From: a virus
DNA length: 22,995 bases
IMG/VR virus record: IMGVR_UViG_3300032289_001477
Location: 1 to 22,995 of that record
Reading direction: 5' to 3' (one strand)
Made by a program: the position numbers and the translations under genes. Positions 7,950 through 15,003 of the stretch are shown here, piece after piece. The notes under the pieces were generated by a model, which worked only from the letters and a program-made list of their open reading frames with translations, made no database searches and had not been told where the DNA came from. Position 1 is the stretch's first letter. Each line of letters starts with the position of its first letter.

Positions 7950-8371
7950 AATAAGCTTTTTTGTATAGTTCTGTCTATAATAGAAAATAGGGGGTTGTGA
8001 AAAGCATTCTGTGTAAAATCATATTTATTCCAGTAAGTATTTTTACAATTTTTCTGCTCTATCACGATTCCACACAACAAGAATAAACTATTGGCAATAT
8101 CAAAACTATTATCCTTATTAAGAGTATCAATATATTTTGAGACAAGATCGGATTGAATATCTATGTAAGAAACCAATACCTCTTCAATAAAACGAATCAT
8201 ATTATCGTCAAACATTTTTTTAGCATAATATCTTATCTCATTATGCATCGTCTGTGGATTATGAAGTTCAACCACAGGCAATTCGATTTCATTTTCTTTA
8301 GTAGATAAAACATAATTTTGTTTTTTATTTATATCTGCTGTAATAATGCAGTAAACAGTGTATAGTTTCAT
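7946..8371 (-). CDS. Hypothetical protein following the sigma factor gene
   Basis: This 141-residue protein starts MKLYTVYCIITADINKKQNY and has alternating hydrophobic and polar segments. The hydrophobic stretch IANSLFLLCGIVI (residues 92-104) is too short and isolated for a confident membrane helix. No family is recognised. Both ends overlap neighbours by 4 nt, which ties its translation to the sigma factor. Confidence 0.7.
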   Translation of the reverse strand: MKLYTVYCIITADINKKQNYVLSTKENEIELPVVELHNPQTMHNEIRYYAKKMFDDNMIRFIEEVLVSYIDIQSDLVSKYIDTLNKDNSFDIANSLFLLCGIVIEQKNCKNTYWNKYDFTQNAFHNPLFSIIDRTIQKSLL

Positions 8372-9021
8372 GATAAGCTTCTAATTTTAGTAATAGCTGT
8401 TTTAATGCTTTGTCTAATTGCTTCTCTAGTGACGCCGTACTTTTCGCCAATCTTTTCTAATGTTTGATTTTCAAAATAATACATTCTAATATGGTCTTTC
8501 TGCTTATGAGATAAGATCTCTGATCCCAAAATTTCTTGAATTAATTCTTCAGATATTTCTCTATTCTCTTTAGCTATTAATATGTCTATGGGTTCTTGTT
8601 GAGTATTATCAGCTATGATATCTGTTAAGGACAAATCATCAAAATCCTTACTACTTATTCCAGACATATTATACGACTTTTTGGTAGAGTGTGCAATCTT
8701 ATATTTTTTAGTGGTATATGTTTTGATGGCCCATATAGCGCATTGATTTCTATAAGAATACAAAGTCTTATATTTTTTAGCATCCTGGTCCTTTTCATCT
8801 CCTTTTTTCCATCTCCAATCACCCATCATAATTGCGTTAGCAACAAAAGCGATAGCATCTTCACTTTTCAACATTTCTTTGGAAAGCCCATTAAAAAATG
8901 TTGGCCCTAATTTAGCAATAATTTTTTTTGCTAAGTTTAGGTAAAAATCTAAAGACTCAAAGTTAACTTCTGTGTGGTCCGAATACTGAATCTTCTGTTT
9001 TCCAATTGATGGAATTATCAT
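8368..9021 (-). CDS. Sigma-70-family RNA polymerase sigma factor
   Basis: This 217-residue protein has a clear sigma region 4 at residues 165-215: LSHKQKDHIRMYYFENQTLEKIGEKYGVTREAIRQ, then SIKTAITKIR. This is the helix-turn-helix that reads -35 or upstream DNA. Residues about 55-105 (AIAFVANAIMMGDW, LYSYRNQCAIWAIKTY) resemble region 2, which binds core polymerase and the -10 element. Small sigma factors like this direct middle or late transcription in phages, so it may redirect host polymerase to the fibre and structural genes. The start follows AAGGAA. A TTGACA-17-TAAAAT sequence inside the upstream gene could give extra expression. Confidence 0.85.
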   Translation of the reverse strand: MIIPSIGKQKIQYSDHTEVNFESLDFYLNLAKKIIAKLGPTFFNGLSKEMLKSEDAIAFVANAIMMGDWRWKKGDEKDQDAKKYKTLYSYRNQCAIWAIKTYTTKKYKIAHSTKKSYNMSGISSKDFDDLSLTDIIADNTQQEPIDILIAKENREISEELIQEILGSEILSHKQKDHIRMYYFENQTLEKIGEKYGVTREAIRQSIKTAITKIRSLS

Positions 9022-9062
9022 ATATTTTCCTTGTAGTGTCCTTAAAACTAAATCAAACTAAC

Positions 9063-9560
9063 TTATTTTTGTGCTTTTTTATAAGCTTCCTTGTCCGGGT
9101 AATCCTTATCTCCTTTTTTAGCGGGACGATAATTCTTACCCTCTCTCTGCTTTTTCTTGCGGATATTTTCCCACAAACCGGGCCTTTTGCTCTGTTTGTT
9201 GTTATCGGCAGCCTCGGTCACATACATGACAAAATCGTGAATTGTTCTCATATAGTCCTCAGTAATGGCGATTTTACCCTGTAGCCAGCTTTCTGTCAAG
9301 TTTTCTGCTATCGATGGATCTTCTAGACTATCTAATATTTTTTGAGCATGACTCATTATTGCTCTTATAGATCCTACATTCATATCATAAAAATCTTTCT
9401 TATATTCCATCATTTCCATTTCTGGACTTTCAATTTCCATATCTTCAACTTTCAAAAAATCTCCTTCATTAGCTTTAGCTTTTATGTCTAATTGTTTCTG
9501 GGTAGTGGATTGAATTATTTCGTTTTGAATACTATTCATAATTGGTTTTAGTCTATCCAT
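9063..9560 (-). CDS. Conserved phage protein with GLWENIRKKK motif
   Basis: This 165-residue protein has an acidic, helical first half (VEDMEIESPEMEMMEYKKDF). Its basic C-terminus, GLWENIRKKKQREGKNYRPA followed by GDKDYPD, resembles a short conserved motif at the ends of many phage proteins, often near head genes. The precise role is unknown. A GGAG site lies 9 nt before the start. It sits between another conserved phage protein and the sigma factor. Confidence 0.75.
   Translation of the reverse strand: MDRLKPIMNSIQNEIIQSTTQKQLDIKAKANEGDFLKVEDMEIESPEMEMMEYKKDFYDMNVGSIRAIMSHAQKILDSLEDPSIAENLTESWLQGKIAITEDYMRTIHDFVMYVTEAADNNKQSKRPGLWENIRKKKQREGKNYRPAKKGDKDYPDKEAYKKAQK
9271..9299 (-). promoter_or_regulatory. 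Possible internal sigma-70-like promoter upstream of the sigma factor
   Basis: TTGACA and TAAAAT are separated by exactly 17 bp on the minus strand, inside the coding sequence for NLTESWLQGKI. The sigma-factor start lies 250 nt downstream. Because it is coding DNA, the match may be chance. Confidence 0.3.
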
Positions 9561-9599
9561 GATTTTTCTCCATTATCGGTGATTGGGTCAGTTAGTAGA

Positions 9600-10115
9600 T
9601 TACCATGATTTACATGCCCAATAACGGGCTTTCCATTTCGGGCCTGGACTATCACATCTCATTCTTGCCCTAAAGCTTTTTCTTCTTGCGGGAATATCTT
9701 TTTTGATTTCCATGTTTGGGTCACCAAATCGTACAATAACAACTTTTCCGCTCTCGTTCTTGACATAAACAGCAAATTTTTTAGGACCATCAGGAGTTCT
9801 AAAAGGTTTATTAAGTGTTACTTTTCTCCCGCCATGCTCTGCGGCTAATGTCCTCTCATCTTCTTCATAAATAATATCAGCCTCTATCTCCCAAACAAAT
9901 TCGTCCCATTCGTCATTCCAAGAACAATTAGATGCTAATAGACTATCATGTACTTGCTCAATAAGAGACGCTTTATTATTTTGACCTGTTTGAGAGAGAC
10001 AAACAGCTATCCTTTGTTTAGAGTCAGGATAGTCTTTTTTCATTGATGCGTTACCCATACAACGGGCAACAAAAATATTTTTATCTTCATTTGGTTTTCT
10101 GGATGGTATAGGCAT
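9600..10115 (-). CDS. Conserved phage protein, possibly two-part, head-associated
   Basis: This 171-residue protein starts with MPIPSRKPNEDKNIFVARCM and KDYPDSKQRIAVCLSQ, a motif found in marine and freshwater phage proteins. Residues about 95-171 (RKVTLNKPFRTPDG, KKFAVYVKNESG, RFGDPNMEIKKDIPARRKSF) form a second conserved block rich in basic residues, ending PGPKWKARYWACKSW. Four cysteines (20, 38, 64 and two near the end in the RCDSPG and WACKSW segments) might bind metal. Functions of these modules are not known to me. The start is in TAATG, with the preceding glycosyltransferase stop overlapping by one base, and a good GAGGAAAG site precedes it. Confidence 0.75.
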   Translation of the reverse strand: MPIPSRKPNEDKNIFVARCMGNASMKKDYPDSKQRIAVCLSQTGQNNKASLIEQVHDSLLASNCSWNDEWDEFVWEIEADIIYEEDERTLAAEHGGRKVTLNKPFRTPDGPKKFAVYVKNESGKVVIVRFGDPNMEIKKDIPARRKSFRARMRCDSPGPKWKARYWACKSW

Positions 10116-11200
10116 TATAATCTTTCCTCAAATAAATTATGATAAATAATATTAGCCGTATTAGCCCAAGTTAATTGTCTGGCTGTTTGTAGACCAGCTT
10201 CATTTGTACTAATATGATTATTATACACGAATCGCATATGCTCAACGATTTGTTCCATTTGATTATCTCCTAATTCAGCCCATTTTCCGTAACCATCAAA
10301 AAATTTATCATCTACTGCGTCTATTAAACTATCTATATTAATTAGATAACTATTCTCTTTTGTCAAATATTGAGTGTGGGCCGAATAGTTTGTGGCAATA
10401 ATCGGCTTATTCATAGCCATAACTTCTGGTATCTCATTATTCCATCCTTCTGCTCTGGCTGGAAAAATTCCACAGTCACACATATGAATTAATCTGGCCA
10501 CATCTTGATGTTTCGGTAATCTGGATAATATTATTATTTTGTCTTTTAAGGGACTATTTTTATATAAATTAATCCATGACATATTTTGTTCTTTAGTTAA
10601 AAATGGATTATCATTTAGCATCCATAGCTCTACTTTGTCTTCCTTTGTAAAAGCATTATTAAAAGCCTCCACTAAAAAATCATGTCCTTTTCTAACTTCC
10701 CACTTACCTATATTTAAAAAAACATAATTATCATTAGGTTTTTTGACATCTTTCATACTTTCAGAATCGGGATTAAACACATCCAGGTCTACGCCCAATG
10801 GAGAAACAGCTATATTTGTTGTTATATTATTATCTAGCAGTACTTGCTTTGCCCACTCAGAAGCAACAAATACAATATCTGTCATATTGGTCATATGAAT
10901 TTCTATAGGTTTTAATTTATCAATCTCAAAGAATGTCAGTGCTCCGTACTTACCCTTACCTATTCTAGTAGCTAAATCAAATTGATGCCATATTTTTAGA
11001 AATATACTATTTGGATCATATTTTTCTTGTTTATTAATATCTATAATACAATTTTTTTGATCTTCTTCCGTATCTACAGAGATCCCTCTCATTGGAAATA
11101 GTGTAAGATCTAATCTTTTTCTTAGTTCTTTATAAATATTGTATGATGTAACACCATACCCTGTTAATCCCATTGGACACATCAAATTAAGTTTTTGCAT
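10115..11200 (-). CDS. GT4-type glycosyltransferase
   Basis: The 361-residue protein has the two-domain GT-B plan of glycosyltransferase family 4 / group 1. The first part has a Gly-rich acceptor-side loop (GLTGYGVTSYN, residues 12-22). The second part has GKWEVRKGHDFLVEAF near residue 168 and the nucleotide-sugar motif CDCGIFPARAEGWNNEIPEV, with its E-x7-E type ending, followed by MAMNKPIIATNYSAH. Likely roles are glycosylation of virion proteins, modified phage DNA bases or host surface sugars; the sequence does not decide which. It overlaps the GMP reductase gene by 14 nt and the next gene by 1 nt. Confidence 0.85.
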   Translation of the reverse strand: MQKLNLMCPMGLTGYGVTSYNIYKELRKRLDLTLFPMRGISVDTEEDQKNCIIDINKQEKYDPNSIFLKIWHQFDLATRIGKGKYGALTFFEIDKLKPIEIHMTNMTDIVFVASEWAKQVLLDNNITTNIAVSPLGVDLDVFNPDSESMKDVKKPNDNYVFLNIGKWEVRKGHDFLVEAFNNAFTKEDKVELWMLNDNPFLTKEQNMSWINLYKNSPLKDKIIILSRLPKHQDVARLIHMCDCGIFPARAEGWNNEIPEVMAMNKPIIATNYSAHTQYLTKENSYLINIDSLIDAVDDKFFDGYGKWAELGDNQMEQIVEHMRFVYNNHISTNEAGLQTARQLTWANTANIIYHNLFEERL

Positions 11201-12314
11201 TATCGTAGATCCTATTATGTGTATTATTGACTAAAACAAATGTTGTTTTTTTACCAAAGTCTTTAATTTTATTTGCTCCAATATATGTACAAGCACTTCT
11301 TATACCACCAAATATGTCTTGTAAAGTATCTTCTGCTATACCTTTATAGGGAACAGTAACGGTTTTACCTTCTGCTGTTCTATATTTTGCTATTCCGTTA
11401 TGATGCTTATCCATAGCGTCTTTACTACTCATACCATAATATTGTAATGATACTTTGCGTTTTTCACATGGGAAAGCATACTTTGGATCTATAGGTTGCC
11501 AAAACCCTTGTCCTGTAAGATATTCATATTTCCATTCTCCTTCGCATTCATCACAACCAGCAAACATACTACCTAGCATCACAAAGTCACTATTTCCGCC
11601 AAAAGCCTTACAAACATCTCCGACTACTTTACATCCACCATCACTACAAATACGACTACCAAGACCATGAGCAGCGTCCGCACACTCCATTACAGCGCTC
11701 AATTGGGGGTATCCCACGCCAGTTTTTAATCTAGTAGTACAAACACTGCCAGACCCTATACCAATCTTAACTATATCTACCTGACCATGAATAATCAATT
11801 CTTCTGTCATTTCTGGAGTTACTACATTTCCGGCCATAATAATAGAATCCGGAAATAAATTACGAAGTCTATATGCTGTTTTAACGAATTGTTCAGTGTA
11901 GCCGTTAGCAACATCCAAACAAATATTTGGAGTTTCAAACTTAAGATTTTTTATTAGATTGAATACATCAATAGCTTTCATAATATCTTTTTCGCTTGTT
12001 CCAATAGAATAAAAGGTAAGATTTTTATTAACTATATTAGAGTCTGTATAAAATGAGACATATTCATTTTCTTTATAGTGCTTATGTAAACAGGTTATTG
12101 CTCCTCTTTTCCCTGTTTCTTTAGCCATTTGTATAGTGCCAGTAGTATCCATATTGGCCACCATAATTGGAATGCATGCTAATCGTCTTGGAGAATACTT
12201 AAAATTAAAAATTCTTGAGATACATACTTCTGACCTACTCTTTAATATTGATCTTTTAGGTCTAATTAATACATCATCAAAATCTAACTTAGTATCATTA
12301 ATAATTTTTTGCAT
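11187..12314 (-). CDS. guaC: GMP reductase (NADPH-dependent GMP to IMP)
   Basis: Close agreement with bacterial GuaC runs along the whole 375 residues. Examples are LDFDDVLIRPKRSILKSRS, ANMDTTGT, LDVANGYTEQFV and AGNVVTPEM, then the catalytic loop GSGSVCTTRLKTGVGYPQLS with Cys192, then SDGGC, FGGNSDFVMLGSMFAG, YYGMSSKDAM, YRTAEGKTVTVPYKG and GGIRSACTYIGA. It lacks the CBS domains of IMP dehydrogenase, and the AEGKTV flap marks GMP reductase. It is about 28 residues longer than E. coli GuaC, partly through an insertion after FAG (CDECEGEWKYEYLTGQGFW...) that contains extra cysteines. It would convert guanine to adenine nucleotide precursors. It starts one base after the preceding stop. Confidence 0.93.
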   Translation of the reverse strand: MQKIINDTKLDFDDVLIRPKRSILKSRSEVCISRIFNFKYSPRRLACIPIMVANMDTTGTIQMAKETGKRGAITCLHKHYKENEYVSFYTDSNIVNKNLTFYSIGTSEKDIMKAIDVFNLIKNLKFETPNICLDVANGYTEQFVKTAYRLRNLFPDSIIMAGNVVTPEMTEELIIHGQVDIVKIGIGSGSVCTTRLKTGVGYPQLSAVMECADAAHGLGSRICSDGGCKVVGDVCKAFGGNSDFVMLGSMFAGCDECEGEWKYEYLTGQGFWQPIDPKYAFPCEKRKVSLQYYGMSSKDAMDKHHNGIAKYRTAEGKTVTVPYKGIAEDTLQDIFGGIRSACTYIGANKIKDFGKKTTFVLVNNTHNRIYDNAKT

Positions 12315-12315
12315 G

Positions 12316-12507
12316 TTATTCTTTCAAGTATTTATCTGTGGAATATTTGTTTGTCTCGTTAAATCCTTTTTCATCCACATATATTGTGGGTCCTAGTAAT
12401 ATCCCCTTTCCGTGCATATCGTGTATAAATTTCTTAATAGCCTCATCAATATTTTGAGAGGAAATAATGTACTTAAGATTTCCACAAATAATATAGTATT
12501 TACTCAT
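12316..12507 (-). CDS. Small hypothetical protein
   Basis: This 63-residue protein starts MSKYYIICGNLKYIISSQNI. The alternating pattern followed by a helix (DEAIKKFIHDMHG) suggests a small alpha/beta fold. It has no recognised family. It sits between the deoxyribosyltransferase-like and GMP reductase genes with 1-2 nt gaps, which supports real translation. Confidence 0.65.
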   Translation of the reverse strand: MSKYYIICGNLKYIISSQNIDEAIKKFIHDMHGKGILLGPTIYVDEKGFNETNKYSTDKYLKE

Positions 12508-12509
12508 AT

Positions 12510-13040
12510 TTAAACATTAAAGAAATACCATCTCTTATAATGCTCAAAGTTCTCCGAAGAGTCTATATGCGTAAGATAGTCTTTGATTTCTTGCCAAGAA
12601 GAAAAAATCATCTGATGAGGGAAAGTACCAAATAACCAGTCTGGGGTATGTTTTTTACCTTGTTCCATGTGAATAATAATGGGCTTTTTTTGTCTATTTG
12701 CCCAAAATATTTCTTCTAAAGTTCCACATGGATGAGTGGTAATATCTAGGTTGACTATGAGAAAATCACTAATATCTACTAATCTAAGATCAACGCGACG
12801 AATAGTTTTCATCATTTCTGCTAATTCATCATATCTCTCCATGCTTTTCAATTTAGTCTTAATCGTATGAGAGTCTCTATCTTCCATGCCGGTTGTTGTA
12901 GGTTTAGTTATTGGATTAAACACTATAATGCCCATTTCTTCTAGAAAAGGAGTAATGTTATCTCTCCAGGTTGCTCCTCTATCGGGCACCCTATCCATAG
13001 CTCCTGCTAAATAGACTCTTTGATGATTTAGTCTGTTCAT
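12510..13040 (-). CDS. Nucleoside 2-deoxyribosyltransferase-like protein
   Basis: This 176-residue protein has the N-terminal signature VYLAGAMDR at 9-17, followed by WRDNITPFLEEMGIIVFNP. It also has SDFLIVNLD at 91-99 and HPCGTLEEIFWANRQKKPII, where Glu109 or Glu110 lies at the position of the family's catalytic glutamate. Family members move or hydrolyse the N-glycosidic bond of deoxynucleosides or deoxynucleotides, and their fold is related to that of TIR-type NAD hydrolases. The substrate cannot be read from the sequence. Overlaps of 4 nt with the upstream glycosyltransferase-like gene suggest coupled translation. Confidence 0.75.
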   Translation of the reverse strand: MNRLNHQRVYLAGAMDRVPDRGATWRDNITPFLEEMGIIVFNPITKPTTTGMEDRDSHTIKTKLKSMERYDELAEMMKTIRRVDLRLVDISDFLIVNLDITTHPCGTLEEIFWANRQKKPIIIHMEQGKKHTPDWLFGTFPHQMIFSSWQEIKDYLTHIDSSENFEHYKRWYFFNV

Positions 13041-13690
13041 ATTTCTTTCATGAATCCTATTTGGTTTAAAACTGATCTCATTGTTTTTGCTCTGTCTGTA
13101 AACATTGTTGCATGAAAAAATCTAGAATCTTTTGGGATTTTTCTATGATCATGAATATGCGGATTCCATCTATAGTCTAGTTGTGTCCACGGAATTGTAA
13201 ATTTATCTGGCAATAATATATTATTTGTTGAAGCATCAATACCTAGTAGATGGAGCATAGCGTTTTGTTCCCACCATCCATCGCTTCGTGCTAGGTTATT
13301 ATACTGCCATAGTTGATCGAACCAACTCAAACACTTTTTGTCTAGTAGCCATACGCCACAGTTAGGAACACTACCTATAGGAACTTCATGAACAACCATA
13401 CCAACATGAGAATCTGTCTCTAAATCATCGAATATATCTTTATCGAAATGACAAATAATAACATCTGAATCAATCCATAACACTCTATCGTATGTATTAA
13501 AAAGTTGAGTAATAAGTTCTATTTTCCACCAAGAAGGTTCTCTTTCTTTTGTGGTCTCAGAAAAAAAATCTAAAGATGGAATAAATAGATCATAGTTATG
13601 TTTATTGGCATAAAGACTAAATGTAGGAGCGGCTAAAGACATCAGCTCTACATGACTACCAAAACCAAATGATGTTAAGACTTTTTTCAT
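13037..13690 (-). CDS. GT34/GMA12-like glycosyltransferase
   Basis: This 217-residue protein has a GT-A type core. YDRVLWIDSDVIICHFDKDI near residue 67 contains the metal-binding DSD at 74-76. VPNCGVWLLDKKCLSWFDQL and GWWEQNAMLHLLG are typical of the galactosyl/mannosyltransferase GMA12/MNN10 group, and FFHATM near the end supplies the usual C-terminal His. It may decorate phage DNA, virion protein or host glycans. Both ends overlap neighbours by 4 nt. The presence of a second, unrelated-fold glycosyltransferase in the same operon is notable. Confidence 0.75.
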   Translation of the reverse strand: MKKVLTSFGFGSHVELMSLAAPTFSLYANKHNYDLFIPSLDFFSETTKEREPSWWKIELITQLFNTYDRVLWIDSDVIICHFDKDIFDDLETDSHVGMVVHEVPIGSVPNCGVWLLDKKCLSWFDQLWQYNNLARSDGWWEQNAMLHLLGIDASTNNILLPDKFTIPWTQLDYRWNPHIHDHRKIPKDSRFFHATMFTDRAKTMRSVLNQIGFMKEI

Positions 13691-14232
13691 TTTGATTTCG
13701 GTACATATACAAAAACATTAATGCCAGACCATATATCCGTAATTAAGTTCGATACAAAAGACCAGTCTCCACCAGCTAAACCACAACCAAACTTTGGACA
13801 ATGTATTTCTATTTTGTCGTGTTCTGTCAAAGATAATTCATTCACAAAATTTCTCACCGATACCATACAATTAACCAATGCTTCATAATTTAATGGTCTA
13901 GGATTACTTATTTTATTAATGGTTTTATTTTGTGCTATCATATTTGCAACAATTAAATTTCTACGATACTGTTTGTCCACTCTAGTTGATACAAACTGCA
14001 CATGGCCTAGTTGGGCTTTTTTCCCCAATAGATGAAAATTTTCTTTCACAACGGGGTATTCGGATCCTACGGCAGAAGCAAAACCAGCACCAAACAGATT
14101 AATGTTATTACATACATGAGGGATAATCACTGTAGCCCCTAAATGTCCTGCGAAAACCCTTTGTTCGACAATGTCAAAAATATTATCGTCTGAAATCGCA
14201 ATATTACCATGTTTTTTATTATATTGTATCAT
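13687..14232 (-). CDS. Macro-domain protein (ADP-ribose binding or hydrolase)
   Basis: This 181-residue protein is essentially one macro domain. The ADP-ribose loop is seen as IPHVCNNINLFGAGFASAVG (37-56), followed by YP at 59-60. The second loop is CPKFGCGLAGGDWSFV (145-160), as in Poa1p/TARG1-like members. Such proteins bind ADP-ribose, remove ADP-ribose from macromolecules or act on ADP-ribose-1''-phosphate. The long loop between the two motifs and lack of any second domain fit a free-standing enzyme. In a phage it could undo host ADP-ribosylation or clear NAD-derived signals, which is inference. It overlaps the next gene by 4 nt. Confidence 0.83.
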   Translation of the reverse strand: MIQYNKKHGNIAISDDNIFDIVEQRVFAGHLGATVIIPHVCNNINLFGAGFASAVGSEYPVVKENFHLLGKKAQLGHVQFVSTRVDKQYRRNLIVANMIAQNKTINKISNPRPLNYEALVNCMVSVRNFVNELSLTEHDKIEIHCPKFGCGLAGGDWSFVSNLITDIWSGINVFVYVPKSK

Positions 14233-14236
14233 TGTA

Positions 14237-14479
14237 TCACCATTTATCCTTCGGACACTTTTGGTCTTTCCAAGCCAATTTATTCATAAAAATATTTTTA
14301 TCATTTACATTACATCCACAAAACAAACACTGTTGTTCTTTGCTATCAAATAATTCACAAGAGACACATATCTTATATCTTTCATCTATTAGTTTTTGTC
14401 CACTCTTTGGCATCCCTGAGTATATATGTCTAGATAGAGATTTAAGAAATGATATTACTTTATTTTTAAAACTTAGCAT
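14237..14479 (-). CDS. Small cysteine-rich zinc-binding phage protein
   Basis: This 80-residue protein has Cys pairs CVSC near residue 38 and CLFCGC near residue 51, and a final CP in KLAWKDQKCPKDKW. This is a layout seen in many small phage proteins and fits one or two zinc sites. The N-terminus is basic and helical. Function is unknown. It overlaps the upstream gene by 7 nt and lies 4 nt from the macro-domain gene. Confidence 0.75.
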   Translation of the reverse strand: MLSFKNKVISFLKSLSRHIYSGMPKSGQKLIDERYKICVSCELFDSKEQQCLFCGCNVNDKNIFMNKLAWKDQKCPKDKW

Positions 14480-14694
14480 TTTTCTGTTTCTTTGATAGGA
14501 ATAATATTATTGTTAATATCTAAAATATAAATAGGAGATTCTTTAACTATAGAATCATCTTTAAACCATCTAGATGAACCATCTTTAAGAGAATATGCTA
14601 GTCTATGATCTTTCTTAAAATCCGTTGTCAACAGATACATCAATTCATTATGCATGAATGTTGATCCATGTTTTAATTCCTCAATATAATGCAT
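14473..14694 (-). CDS. Small hypothetical protein
   Basis: This 73-residue protein (MHYIEELKHGSTFMHNELMY...) has beta-type alternation throughout and resembles small SH3-like barrels in its pattern only. No family is recognised. Its start is one base from the preceding stop and its end overlaps the zinc-binding gene. Confidence 0.65.
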   Translation of the reverse strand: MHYIEELKHGSTFMHNELMYLLTTDFKKDHRLAYSLKDGSSRWFKDDSIVKESPIYILDINNNIIPIKETEKC

Positions 14695-14695
14695 T

Positions 14696-14881
14696 TTAAT
14701 ACTTGTTATCCCAATCTTCCCATAATTCTTCTTCGTGCAAATGTTGTTTTTTTTGCTTAAAAGCTTTTCTGGATTTTGATAAAAATTTTTCTTCTTCGGA
14801 AAAAAATACTGGCTTTTTTTGCTTATCGAAAAAACTTTTCTTTCGATTTTCTTTTCTGTCTTTATTATCTGGATCGGTCAT
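14696..14881 (-). CDS. Small highly charged protein, first gene of the long operon
   Basis: This 61-residue protein is dominated by Lys, Glu, Asp and Gln (KDRKENRKKSFFDKQKK, HEEELWEDWDNKY), with basic and acidic patches and no Cys. Order-poor, charged peptides like this are often early phage proteins that bind host factors, but there is no direct evidence. AAGGAGT lies 16 nt before the ATG, far for a Shine-Dalgarno; AAGAGA at 8 nt is the better placed site. Confidence 0.6.
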   Translation of the reverse strand: MTDPDNKDRKENRKKSFFDKQKKPVFFSEEEKFLSKSRKAFKQKKQHLHEEELWEDWDNKY

Positions 14882-14904
14882 TTGAAATCTCTTGCTTACT
14901 CCTT

Positions 14905-14932
14905 ATGTTAACGAAAAATTAAAATTTGTCAA
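14905..14932 (-). promoter_or_regulatory. Sigma-70-like promoter for the long operon
   Basis: TTGACA, a 16-bp AT-rich spacer and TAACAT lie just before the first gene of the operon starting at 14881. This is a consensus -35 box in a non-coding gap. The same -35 sequence reappears as an inverted copy 14 bp to the right (14947-14952). Confidence 0.65.
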
Positions 14933-14952
14933 GTGGTTTTATTAACTTGACA
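14927..14952. repeat. Inverted repeat TGTCAAG-N12-CTTGACA
   Basis: A perfect 7-bp inverted repeat with a 12-bp AT-rich centre. Each arm contains a TTGACA hexamer facing outwards. It may be a pair of divergent -35 elements or an operator beside the operon promoter. Confidence 0.6.
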
Positions 14953-15003
14953 GTTGCACATAACTCAACTATGTATTATGCAGGTCGGTGGGTATAATAT
15001 ATG

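Noticed and set aside
11187-12314. IMP dehydrogenase as the identity of the TIM-barrel enzyme
   Set aside because: It has no CBS domains, and the sequence follows E. coli GuaC rather than GuaB throughout, including the YRTAEGKTVTVPYKG segment.
14703-14885. Plus-strand frame of 60 codons, Phe/Ser/Cys-rich
   Set aside because: It is almost exactly opposite the Lys/Glu-rich 61-residue gene, so its composition is explained by complementarity. The minus-strand gene fits the operon spacing.
14993-14998. Perfect TATAAT on the plus strand beside the protease stop codon
   Set aside because: No -35 box lies 16-18 bp upstream and no plus-strand gene follows, so I do not list it as a promoter.
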